From positions 1 to 27,812 of the forward strand of contig JBDLTZ010000120.1 of assembly GCA_039805565.1 (NCBI GenBank): DNA of 27,812 nt, given 5' to 3'. Shown one piece after another: positions 1-12,589 of this stretch (position 1 is the first letter of the stretch; each line of letters opens with the position of its first letter). The DNA is from CALJIC01 sp039805565 (GTDB lineage: Bacteria; Chloroflexota; Chloroflexia; Chloroflexales; Roseiflexaceae). Below the pieces are notes generated by a model, which searched no databases, was not told the origin of the DNA, and saw only the letters and a list, made by a program, of their open reading frames with translations. Both the position numbers and the translations under genes were made by a program.

Positions 1-5295
<5,295 letters not shown>

Positions 5296-5407
5296 GTCAC
5301 CCTTCCTCCTTCGGAGGGGGGTGGGGAGGCGGTCCTCCCCACGGTTGGCCCCCGCGCTACGCGCGGGGAAGAAGTTTCTCGGGGGCCTACGGGGCCCAAG
5401 CCCCCAC
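5296..5407 (-). promoter_or_regulatory. Hairpin-rich intercistronic leader of the synthase gene
   Basis: This 112-nt spacer lies between the dehydrogenase stop and the synthase ATG. In minus-strand order it holds a GGGGGC/GCCCCC stem (5400-5405 with 5381-5386), then a perfect 8-bp stem CCCCGCGC/GCGCGGGG (5350-5368). A perfect 9-bp stem GTGGGGAGG/CCTCCCCAC follows (5321-5342). Finally a small CCTCC/GGAGG stem (5305-5317) contains the Shine-Dalgarno of the synthase. Hairpins are seen directly. A role in attenuation, RNA processing or translation control is inference. Confidence 0.45.
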
Positions 5408-7045
5408 TTACGCGGCGGGGAACGCCTCCACCAGCTTGGCGGCGACCAGGTCCATGTCGGCGATCATGCCCTCCTGGGCGGCGTAGATCGCCGGGAGGCC
5501 CAGGCTGCCCGCGAGGTTCGGGTCGGTCTGGCCAGCGCCGATCGCCCAGGACAGGCCGTCGGCGGCCACTTTGAGCGCGGCAGTGCGGGCGAAGATCCGC
5601 GCCAGCGCCAGCTCGGTGGGCAGGTCAAGGCCACTGGCCACAGTGGTCTTGTCCACCACACGCTCGCTGTAGATCGCGGCGGTCTCGGCGTAGGCGATCA
5701 GCTCACCCAGACGGAAGAGGACGTGCTGGTTGCGAGTCAGGCGGTCGAGGCGGGCGCGCTCGAGCAGCGTGGCAAGGGCGCGCATCGCCAGGGCGGCCGC
5801 GCCAGCGCCGTTCTCGGTCTGGCGGGCGTGGATAGCCTCCAGGCGCGCGGCCCAGTCGCTGTAGAAGGCGCCACGGGTCTTGAGATGCTGCTGCCAGCGG
5901 TCGCGAGCGATCGTCCACTCCATGATCTCCGAGGTGCCCTCGTAGATACATGTGATGCGGACGTCGCGCTTGATCTTCTCGACCATATACTCCTTGGTGT
6001 AGCCGTACCCGCCGTGGACCTGAATGGCGTCCTCGGCGGCCTTGTTGCCACCCTCGGTGGCCATGTACTTGGCCACGGCGCCCTCGGTCTGCTGCTGGTC
6101 GTTGCCGCCGTCGATCGTCTCGGCGACCCACTCGATGTAGTGGCGCGCTGCCTCGAGCTTGGCGACGTTCGGCACGATCAGCTTGTGCGTCAGGCCCTGG
6201 CGCTGGCTCAGCGGCGTGCCGCCCTGGATGCGGGTCTGCGCGTAGCGGATGGCGCGCTTCACGGCATCCCAGCCGGCGCCGAGCCCGAACGAGCCGACCA
6301 TCAGGCGAGTGTAGCCGAAGACCGCCGCCGCCTGGGCCAGGCCGCGCCCCTCGACACCGCCGATCAGGCGGTCGGCCGGGACATAGACGTCGTCCAGGAA
6401 CAGCGCGGCGGTGTTCGAGGCGCGGATGCCGTGCTTGTCCTCGGGCTTGCCCTTGGTGAAGCCGGGGGCGTCGTGCTCGACGACGAACCAGGAGATGCCG
6501 CCCGGGGCGTTGGCGAGGACGGTGTAGATCATCGCCACGCCGCCGTTGCTGATCCACTGCTTGCGGCCGGTGATCTTGTAGCCGGTGACCACGCCGTCCT
6601 CCTCCACCGGCACAGCCCTGGTGGTGAGGGTGGCAAGGTCGGAGCCGGCCTGGGGCTCAGTGGCGCCGTAGGCCACCAGCAGGCCCTCCTCAGCAATGCG
6701 GCCCATCCAGAGCGCCTTCTGCTCCTCGGTGCCGCCTACAGTGATCGGGTCGGTGCCGAGGAAGGTGGCGAGCACGCCGGTGGCAATGCCGAGGTCGATC
6801 GCGGCCATGGCCTCGGACACGCGGTAGATATCGTAGGCGCCGCCGCCCATCCCACCGTACTCCTCAGGGATGAAGATCAGGTGCAGGCCGAACTTGTTGG
6901 GGTCGTAGAGGTCCTTGAGGACCTGGGCCGGGAACTCGTCCCTGTGGTCGAGGTCACGCAGGTACTCGGGCTTGAGCTTGCGCTCGGCATACTCGTGCAG
7001 GGTCGAGAGGACCATGTCGAGGGTCTCGGTGTCCAGGACTGGCAT
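5408..7045 (-). CDS. Acyl-CoA dehydrogenase family protein (FAD)
   Basis: This 545-residue flavoenzyme should introduce an alpha-beta double bond into an acyl thioester in the cytoplasm. Visible family motifs are YGATEPQAGSD (flavin/substrate region), KQWISNGG, an arginine-rich QGRxLxxRQ-like helix (QRQGLTHKL), IQVHGGYGYTKEY and CIYEGTSEIMEW. Glu369 of YEGT matches the catalytic base of the medium-chain-type enzymes. The chain is about 150 residues longer at the C terminus than short/medium-chain dehydrogenases, as in VLCAD-like members. The ATG at 7045 is chosen over an upstream in-frame start at 7156 because GGGAGGAG lies 7 nt before it and family homology begins there. The synthase gene follows on the same strand after 112 nt, so the two are probably co-transcribed. 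The substrate could be CoA- or carrier-bound; the sequence does not decide. Confidence 0.93.
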   Translation of the reverse strand: MPVLDTETLDMVLSTLHEYAERKLKPEYLRDLDHRDEFPAQVLKDLYDPNKFGLHLIFIPEEYGGMGGGAYDIYRVSEAMAAIDLGIATGVLATFLGTDPITVGGTEEQKALWMGRIAEEGLLVAYGATEPQAGSDLATLTTRAVPVEEDGVVTGYKITGRKQWISNGGVAMIYTVLANAPGGISWFVVEHDAPGFTKGKPEDKHGIRASNTAALFLDDVYVPADRLIGGVEGRGLAQAAAVFGYTRLMVGSFGLGAGWDAVKRAIRYAQTRIQGGTPLSQRQGLTHKLIVPNVAKLEAARHYIEWVAETIDGGNDQQQTEGAVAKYMATEGGNKAAEDAIQVHGGYGYTKEYMVEKIKRDVRITCIYEGTSEIMEWTIARDRWQQHLKTRGAFYSDWAARLEAIHARQTENGAGAAALAMRALATLLERARLDRLTRNQHVLFRLGELIAYAETAAIYSERVVDKTTVASGLDLPTELALARIFARTAALKVAADGLSWAIGAGQTDPNLAGSLGLPAIYAAQEGMIADMDLVAAKLVEAFPAA

Positions 7046-7218
7046 CGCGCGCTCCTCCCTGGAAAATACAGCGCCGCCGACACGCAGGTGGGTTGCCGGC
7101 GAAACGTCTTTGTACGCGGCTTCACGGAGTTGCCTGGCGTGATGATAGTCGACCAAGTCTCAGAAAGGTGAAAAGAAGCCATTATTGTGTGGGAAGAACT
7201 CTTCACTGCGACTTTAGT

Positions 7219-7241
7219 CCCAGGTTGCGGTAGAACCAGGG
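7219..7241. promoter_or_regulatory. Imperfect palindrome upstream of the dehydrogenase-synthase operon
   Basis: CCCAGGTT (7219-7226) and AACCAGGG (7234-7241) form an inverted repeat with one mismatch, about 175 bp upstream of the dehydrogenase ATG. It sits in the AT-richer part of this region. It could be an operator or part of a short extragenic repeat. No convincing -35/-10 pair was found nearby. Confidence 0.22.
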
Positions 7242-7254
7242 TTGAAGCCTGTCT

Positions 7255-7295
7255 AGAAAAGCAGAACCCCCTCGGCCGCGGGTGCGGCGAGGGGG
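7255..7295 (-). terminator. Rho-independent terminator reading leftwards
   Basis: On the minus strand a stem CCCCCTCG/CGAGGGGG (7267-7274 with 7288-7295), extended by CCGC/GCGG inside, is followed by TTCTGCTTTTCT. It lies 46 bp beyond the stop codon of the truncated frame at 7341. It therefore fits as the surviving terminator of that former gene, and it also insulates the dehydrogenase operon. Confidence 0.65.
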
Positions 7296-7340
7296 CCGGA
7301 GAAAGGGGCAGGGGCGACATCATCGGCGCCCAGCCCGGTG

Positions 7341-7454
7341 CTAGCTCTTCTGGCTGACCTCTTCAGAGCGAACTACGTCGACGTAGTCCGTCTCAAGCGC
7401 CTCGATGCCGAGGACGTCGGCCGCGATGAAGGCGGCGAGGTGCGGCGAGATGCG
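7341..7454 (-). pseudogene. 3' remnant of an unidentified gene, cut off at a repeat element
   Basis: Reading leftwards from 7454 the frame gives RISPHLAAFIAADVLGIEAL and then an acidic tail ending EEVSQKS and TAG at 7343-7341. Composition and the adjacent terminator suggest a genuine protein C terminus of about 38 residues. Upstream the frame continues only into repeat element A, with no ATG or GTG start, and meets a stop at 7635-7637. The protein family was not recognised. The likeliest reading is a gene truncated by the repeat at about 7452. Confidence 0.45.
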
Positions 7455-7701
7455 CCCCGCCCCCCGACCAGAGGGACCGGCCGCGGCCCTTCTGGACTCC
7501 CCCGGCGAGGGGCTTCGCCCCTTCGAACCCCAAAGGCGACCACTACCGAACCGATATCGGTCGGCACGATCACCGAGGCCCCGGCCTCCGCGACCGGGAG
7601 CGCGCCTCCGGAATCCCTGGCGACCGGGGCGTGCTCAGTCTCGCGTCACCGCGATGTCGGTCTAGCAGAGCTCTGTTGCAGGGGGTCTGGGGGCGGGCGC
7701 C
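7452..7701 (+). repeat. Mosaic intergenic repeat, copy A
   Basis: This 250-bp element matches the reverse complement of 23261-23509 over nearly its whole length. Differences are scattered and the AACCGATATCGGTC core (7549-7562) is shared. It ends 2 bp before the lipid kinase stop codon (7704-7706). No coding sense was found in it, and several frames are open only because of GC content. Confidence 0.75.
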
Positions 7702-7703
7702 CC

Positions 7704-8663
7704 CTACACAATCACCTCGAGCGCCGCCGGCAGCAGCTCCACATCAAGGTGGCGCGCGTCGGTGGAGAGCACCTCACCGTCGGCCTGAACCGGCATCGGC
7801 GCCCCGCACGAGATCGTCACCTTACGCGCGCGTGCCATCGTCACCTGGCGCAGCTCGGTGTGCGTGCCCTCCAGCACCTTGGGGATGTACCGCACGATCT
7901 CGTCCAGCCGCAGGTTATCCACCAGGCACAGGTCCAGCAGCCCGTCGTCGATCTGGCCGTCGGGGGTGAGCAGGAAGCCGCCGCCCTGCGCCCGCCCATT
8001 GCCGATCGCCGCGAACAGCAGCCGCTTGCTCACCCGTCGCCCGTCGAACTCCACCGTCATCGGGTGCGCCTTGTAGCTGGCGAGCGCGCGGATGATCGCG
8101 AGGAAGTAGACCGCGATCCCCTTAAGGCGCGTGATCTTAAGCGACTCGGCGGCCACCTGTGCATCGAGCCCCACGCCGGTGGCGTTGACGAAGAAGCGCG
8201 GCGGCGCATCGCCCACTCGCACCCGCCCGAGGTCCACCGGGCGCACGCGGCCCCGCGCAAGCCGCTCCACGCCCCCGCCGATATCGTTGGCGTACACGCC
8301 GTCGAGCGCCTTGATAAAGTCGCTTCCGGTCCCGAGCGGAATGATGCCGAGCTGAGCGCGGCGGCCGGTGGACTCCTCGGCGCCCTTGATGCCGTTGACC
8401 ACCTCATTGATCGTGCCGTCGCCGCCCACCGCCACCACACGGCCGTAGCCCTGCTCAACCCCCTGCCAGGCGAGCTCGGTGGCGCCGCCGCGCGCGTGGG
8501 TGGTGACGACGTCGAACGGGACGCGGGCGCGCTGGAGACTGGCCTCGAGCTCGGGTCGCCGCTCGCCGGCCACGCCACGACCAGCCCAGGGGTTAAGGAT
8601 GACGAGCGTCTTCTCAGGGGCGCCGCGGCCGAGCATGGCGCGGATGGCGAGTGCTTTGTCCAT
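7704..8663 (-). CDS. Diacylglycerol kinase family lipid kinase (YegS/DgkB-like)
   Basis: This 319-residue cytoplasmic or membrane-peripheral enzyme would phosphorylate a lipid such as diacylglycerol with ATP. Family signatures are in order: VILNPWAGRG near the N terminus, the nucleotide-binding AVGGDGTINEVVNG, LGIIPLGTGSDFIKAL, and the later FFVNATGVGLDAQVA, AAIGNGRAQGGGF and DGLLDLCLVDNL segments. The C-terminal half is the usual beta-sandwich domain, and the length is typical. The ATG at 8663 is preferred over an in-frame GTG at 8711 because a perfect TATAAT (8705-8700) lies between them and homology begins near VILNP. The Shine-Dalgarno sequence is weak (AAGAGAA). The substrate lipid is not determined by sequence. 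The gene is monocistronic, bounded on both sides by repeat elements. Confidence 0.92.
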   Translation of the reverse strand: MDKALAIRAMLGRGAPEKTLVILNPWAGRGVAGERRPELEASLQRARVPFDVVTTHARGGATELAWQGVEQGYGRVVAVGGDGTINEVVNGIKGAEESTGRRAQLGIIPLGTGSDFIKALDGVYANDIGGGVERLARGRVRPVDLGRVRVGDAPPRFFVNATGVGLDAQVAAESLKITRLKGIAVYFLAIIRALASYKAHPMTVEFDGRRVSKRLLFAAIGNGRAQGGGFLLTPDGQIDDGLLDLCLVDNLRLDEIVRYIPKVLEGTHTELRQVTMARARKVTISCGAPMPVQADGEVLSTDARHLDVELLPAALEVIV

Positions 8664-8699
8664 AGGGTTCTCTTGTTGCAGGGCTCTGGCGATGGGGTG

Positions 8700-8705
8700 A
8701 TTATA
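8700..8705 (-). promoter_or_regulatory. -10 element (TATAAT) of the lipid kinase gene
   Basis: A perfect TATAAT on the minus strand lies 36 nt upstream of the ATG at 8663. No good -35 hexamer is visible at 17 bp. The predicted leader is about 30 nt. Confidence 0.5.
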
Positions 8706-8711
8706 CTCCAC

Positions 8712-9085
8712 TTTGGCGCTCCGCCCCGCCCCCTCGCCTCTGCGGGCGCTCCGCCCTGCCCCCCGGGCAAGGGGGCCTACCCCCTTGCATCCCCCGCAGG
8801 GGCTCGGCCGCCCCTGGACCCCGCAAGCGGTGCACTACCGGACCGATATCGGTCGGCACCAGGGCTGAGACCCCTGCCTCTGGGATCGGGAGCGTGCCGC
8901 TACGATCCTGGTGAGGGGCGTGCTCAGTCTCGCGTCAGCACGATGTCGCTCTGGTAGTGCTCGCACTGCGGGGGTGGTTCGGAGGGGGCGCAGGCGCCCC
9001 TCCGACGGGGGAGCGCGAGGGGGCCGGTGCCCTCTCGCACCACCCGCGCCGCGCAGGCGAGTAGGGGAGCGCGGGGGCGCGCCCT
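8712..9085 (+). repeat. Mosaic intergenic repeat, copy B
   Basis: The core at 8827-8975 aligns with copy A 7540-7680: the shared CACTACCG, the 14-bp palindrome GACCGATATCGGTC (8841-8854), and GTGCTCAGTCTCGCGTCA. The part to its right (about 8955-9040) matches the reverse complement of 16915-16995 in copy C, so the copies are built from exchangeable blocks. Left of the core are short GC-rich direct repeats (GGCGCTCCGCCC). No gene was found here. Confidence 0.65.
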
Positions 9086-9114
9086 CGCACAAAAGCCCGG
9101 CGCAGCCCCACCTA

Positions 9115-9123
9115 TGCTATACT
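9115..9123 (+). promoter_or_regulatory. Extended -10 promoter (TGC TATACT) of the M24 peptidase gene
   Basis: TATACT at 9118-9123 is preceded by TGC, an extended -10 arrangement, and no clear -35 is seen. It lies 39 nt before the ATG, giving a leader of about 32 nt that includes the GAGAGG ribosome-binding site. Confidence 0.5.
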
Positions 9124-9162
9124 CGCCCGACACTCGGCGAACCCACCACACGAGAGGTCTTC

Positions 9163-10458
9163 ATGAGCATCGAGCCTGCCGTCGGCGCACCCGCCTCCCC
9201 CGCCCAGCCCGCCAGCCTCCGCGGCCGCATCCGGCCCCTGCGCCAGCGCGCCGAGGTGCGCAACGCCTGGCTGCGCCAGCGCCTCGACACCGTCCTCCCC
9301 GAAGTCATGGCGCGCGAGGACCTCGACATGTGGGTCGTGGCGGCCCGCGAGTACAACGAGGACCCGGTGATCATGACGCTGCTCCCCGAGCCGTCCATGG
9401 CCGCACGCCGCCGGACTATCCTGGTCTTCTCCCGCCGCCCCGATGGGACCGTCGAGCGCCTGACGCTGGACCGCTACGGCTTCGGCGACCTCTACGCCCG
9501 CGCGTGGGACCCCGCCTCGGAGGACCAGCTCGAGTGCCTCGCCCGCATCGTGCGCGAGCGCGACCCGCGCAGCATCGGCCTGAACGTCTCCGAGCTGTTC
9601 TCCTTCGGCGACGGCCTCAGCCACGGCGAGTACCTCCTGGTAGCCGACGCTCTCGGCGACCGCTACCTGCCGCGCGCCCGCAGCGCAGAGCGCCTGGCCA
9701 TCGGCTGGCTCGAGCGCCGCACCCCCGCCGAGCTCGAGGCCTACCCGGCGATCGTCGCATCCTGCCACGCCCTGATCGCCGAGGCCTTCTCCCGCCGCGT
9801 GATCACCCCCGGCGCCACCACCACCGAGGACGTCGTCTGGTGGTTCCGCCAGACCATGCTCGATATGGGCGTCCAGGCCTGGTTCCACCCGACGGTCGAC
9901 ATCCAGGCGCCCGGCCAGCGCTACGACGCCCCCGACGGCCACCGCACCCTCATCCAGCCCGGCGACCTGCTGCACTGCGACGTCGGCTTCTCCTACCTGG
10001 GCCTCTGCACCGACCAGCAGCAGCACGCCTACGTGCTCCGCCCCGGCGAGACGCAGGCCCCCGCCGGGCTGCGCGCCGCCCTCTCCGCCGGTAACCGCGT
10101 CCAGGACATCCACATGGCGGCGATGGCGCTGGGACGCACCGGCAACGAGGTGCTGCGCCTGGCGCTCGAGCGGGCGCGCTCCGAGGGCCTCCGCCCCAGC
10201 ATCTACAGCCACCCGCTCGGCTACCACGGCCACGCCGCCGGCCCTACCATCGGCCTGTGGGACCAGCAGGGCGGTGTGCCCGGCCGCGGCGACTACCCGA
10301 TCTTCGACGATACCTGCTACGCGATCGAGCTCAACACGCTCCACGAGGTGCCTGAGTGGGGCCAGGACGTCCGCATCGCGCTCGAGGAGGACGCTGTGAT
10401 GGCCGGCGGGGCGATGCGCTGGCTCGACGGCCGCCAGACCTTGTTCCATCTGATCTAG
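9163..10458 (+). CDS. M24 family metallopeptidase, Xaa-Pro aminopeptidase type
   Basis: This 431-residue enzyme would remove N-terminal residues before proline, or act as a related peptidase, using two metal ions. The C-terminal pita-bread domain keeps all five expected metal ligands: Asp273 (CDVGF), Asp284 (CTDQQ, the usual 11-residue spacing), His350 (SHPLGYHGH), Glu389 (AIELN) and Glu409 (LEEDAV). The N-terminal 200 residues form the creatinase-type domain. No signal peptide is visible, so it is cytoplasmic. The ATG at 9163 follows GAGAGGT and matches the start of a plausible N terminus. The gene is preceded by its own extended -10 promoter and stands alone. The first 25 residues are Pro/Ala-rich and probably flexible. 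Creatinase or prolidase activity cannot be excluded. Confidence 0.92.
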   Translation: MSIEPAVGAPASPAQPASLRGRIRPLRQRAEVRNAWLRQRLDTVLPEVMAREDLDMWVVAAREYNEDPVIMTLLPEPSMAARRRTILVFSRRPDGTVERLTLDRYGFGDLYARAWDPASEDQLECLARIVRERDPRSIGLNVSELFSFGDGLSHGEYLLVADALGDRYLPRARSAERLAIGWLERRTPAELEAYPAIVASCHALIAEAFSRRVITPGATTTEDVVWWFRQTMLDMGVQAWFHPTVDIQAPGQRYDAPDGHRTLIQPGDLLHCDVGFSYLGLCTDQQQHAYVLRPGETQAPAGLRAALSAGNRVQDIHMAAMALGRTGNEVLRLALERARSEGLRPSIYSHPLGYHGHAAGPTIGLWDQQGGVPGRGDYPIFDDTCYAIELNTLHEVPEWGQDVRIALEEDAVMAGGAMRWLDGRQTLFHLI

Positions 10459-10510
10459 TGGGGTGCGCAGCCACTCGGCGACGCTGGCGGACACGCGATC
10501 ACTGTGCTAC

Positions 10511-10805
10511 TCATCCCCAGCCCCTCCGCCCGGCGTCGCGCAGCTCCGCGTGCAACGCGCGCGTGGCGGCCTCCGGCTCTACGCCGAGCTCGGCCTGGAG
10601 CGTGCGGCGGCAGCGCTCATAGTGGGCGAGGGCTGCCCCGCGCTGGCCGCTGCGGGCCAGCGCGAGCTGGGCCATCGTTGGCCTCCCTTCGTTCAGGGCG
10701 CGGGCTGCCGCGCCATCAGTACAGGCCATCGCGGCGGCCCGCATGGAGCCAGCGCGCGCCCCAGGCGTTCGATGTCGGCCGCATGTATCTGCCGCTCGCC
10801 CTGCG
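10511..10805 (-). pseudogene. Relic of a BTAD/SARP-type transcriptional regulator
   Basis: One minus-strand frame (10744-10511) contains LARSGQRGAALAHYERCRRT and LQAELGVEPEAATRALHAEL. This is the last helical hairpin of the bacterial transcriptional activator domain found in SARP/AfsR regulators. The preceding repeat (ALNEGRPTMAQLAL) looks contracted relative to the family. A second frame just upstream (about 10805-10737) gives the helix-like GERQIHAADIERLGRAL. No DNA-binding domain or plausible start remains. I read it as a frameshifted, truncated relic. The rest of the 432-bp gap between the peptidase and the kinase shows nothing else. Confidence 0.5.
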
Positions 10806-10890
10806 CTGAGCCTCCGCTGAGCGCCACACGCGGGAGGAGCATGCCCTCACGCGCGCCCCGCTGGCACGCCGGTTGCCTCTACGAGCGCCA

Positions 10891-12447
10891 ATGGAGACGA
10901 TTGACACGCTAGTGAACACGCAGCTGGGGCCGTACCTGCTCGAGCAGGTCATCGGGCGCGGCGGCGCGGCCACCGTCTACCGCGCCCGCCAAACCTCGCT
11001 CGGGCGCGATGTGGCGGTCAAGGTGCTGCGCCGCGACGCCGACCCGCAGTTCGCGGCGCGCTTCGCCCGCGAGGCCCGCGCCATCGCCGCGCTCCAGCAC
11101 CCCAACATCCTCCCGGTCTACGACTTCGGCGAGCACGGCGACCTCCAGTACCTCGTGATGCGCTACGTCGAGGGCGGCCGCACCCTGCGCGACGCGCTTG
11201 CCGCCGGCCCCCTGGACCCCGCCGACGCGCTGCGCCTGATGGTGAGGCTGCTCGACGCCCTCGGCGAGTCCCACGCCCGCGGGGTGGTCCACCGTGATAT
11301 CAAGCCCGGCAACGTCCTGCTCCCCGCGCCCGACTGGCCGCTCCTGGCGGACTTCGGCATCGCGCGCCTCGGCACCGACACGCGGCAGCTGACGATCGCC
11401 GGCCAGGCGATCGGCACGCCGGACTACATGTCGCCCGAGCAGGCCACCGGCCGCCCCGTGGACGCCCGCAGCGATATCTACTCGGCCGGGGTGATGCTCT
11501 ACGAGATGCTTGCCGGGCAGGTGCCGTTCCGCGGCGAGAGCGCTATCGCCGTCGTCGCCCAGCACGTTAACCAGCCACCCCCGCCGCCCCGCCTGCTCAA
11601 CCCGGACCTCCCGCCAGCCATCGAGGCGCCGCTGCTCCGCGCGCTGGCGAAGGATCCCGCCGAGCGTTTCCAGACCGCCGCCGAGATGGCCGCTGCCCTC
11701 CAGAGCGCGCTGTCGGCTATCCACAGCTCTGGTGTGCCTCCCGGAGCACCCGTTCCCCACGAAACCACAGCCACCCCTACGCGGCGTCCGGTGTCGCCCC
11801 GCCCCGGCCCATCCAGCCAGCACCCCCGGCGCCTGCCCCCGATCCCGCTGCTCGTCGGGCTGGCGCTGCTCGTCGCGATCGGCGCGGGGCTCGCGCTGGC
11901 GCCAGGCTGGGGAACAGGCAGCGGGAGCGCAGTGACCGACCCGCCCGCCGCTCAGCCCGGCCCGCCTGGAGAAGCGCCTGATCCGGCTCCATCAGCCGGC
12001 GGTGAGCTCCCGCTACGCCTCGAGGACAGCGCCTGGGAGGGCGGCTTCAGGCGCGCGGGCGGCGTCACCAGCTACGGCGGGCGCACCGCCACCTGGATCT
12101 ACGGCACGTCCACCGAGTACAGCAGCATGCGCGCGACGTTCGAGCTCACCGAGGCCCCCGGCTGCGCTGCCCGGCTCTACGTGATGGGCATGGACTCCGA
12201 AGGCGCCTCGAAAACCAACATCAGCGTCGCGGTCAACGGCACCGAGGTCTACCAGGGGCCGAACCCGCTCCCCGACGACGACATCCCGCTCGACACGGGC
12301 ACGTGGGACACGCACGCCTTCACCTTCGACGGCAGCCTGCTGCGCGAAGGGGAGAACGAGGTCAGCATCTCGAACCTCGACGTGGGGGCCTTCAGCCTGC
12401 CGCCATTCTTCATGCTGGACTACGCCGAGCTGGCCTGCGAGCGGTAG
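10891..12447 (+). CDS. Transmembrane Ser/Thr protein kinase with extracytoplasmic C-terminal domain
   Basis: This 518-residue PknB-like receptor kinase should phosphorylate proteins on Ser/Thr after sensing an external cue. Kinase domain, about residues 10-280: glycine loop IGRGGAATVY, Lys44 (AVKVL), HRDIKPGNVLL with catalytic Asp136, DFGIAR with Asp154, and the SPEQ substrate-loop motif. The Arg before Asp136 marks an RD kinase. A Pro-rich juxtamembrane stretch leads to a single hydrophobic segment at about 318-338. About 150 extracellular residues follow, Gly/aromatic-rich and beta-predicted, like a carbohydrate-binding or galactose-binding-like module (SAWEGGFRRAGG, FFMLDYAELACER). No PASTA repeats are present. 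ATG 10891 is preferred to a TTG at 10873, although its ribosome-binding site is weak. The protease gene follows after 142 bp on the same strand. The ligand is unknown. Confidence 0.95.
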   Translation: METIDTLVNTQLGPYLLEQVIGRGGAATVYRARQTSLGRDVAVKVLRRDADPQFAARFAREARAIAALQHPNILPVYDFGEHGDLQYLVMRYVEGGRTLRDALAAGPLDPADALRLMVRLLDALGESHARGVVHRDIKPGNVLLPAPDWPLLADFGIARLGTDTRQLTIAGQAIGTPDYMSPEQATGRPVDARSDIYSAGVMLYEMLAGQVPFRGESAIAVVAQHVNQPPPPPRLLNPDLPPAIEAPLLRALAKDPAERFQTAAEMAAALQSALSAIHSSGVPPGAPVPHETTATPTRRPVSPRPGPSSQHPRRLPPIPLLVGLALLVAIGAGLALAPGWGTGSGSAVTDPPAAQPGPPGEAPDPAPSAGGELPLRLEDSAWEGGFRRAGGVTSYGGRTATWIYGTSTEYSSMRATFELTEAPGCAARLYVMGMDSEGASKTNISVAVNGTEVYQGPNPLPDDDIPLDTGTWDTHAFTFDGSLLREGENEVSISNLDVGAFSLPPFFMLDYAELACER

Positions 12448-12589
12448 CAGGCGAACGGGCCCCGGGCGGCCGAGCGACGAGTCAGCTCTCCTTCACTCCC
12501 CCGAGCCGCAGAAGAGTGCTGCGCCCCCTCCTGGCACCGCTATTGCATATGCCAGCGGCAGTGACGCCAAGAGAAGTGTGAGGCCTTCT

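Noticed and set aside
7452..7701. Repeat A as an insertion sequence
   Set aside because: No transposase frame, no clear terminal inverted repeats and no target duplication visible at its ends.
8663..8711. Earlier GTG start for the lipid kinase
   Set aside because: The stretch contains a perfect TATAAT on the coding strand and lies before the region of family similarity.
7338..8957. 539-codon plus-strand open frame
   Set aside because: It crosses repeat A and is antisense to the lipid kinase, with no protein motifs.
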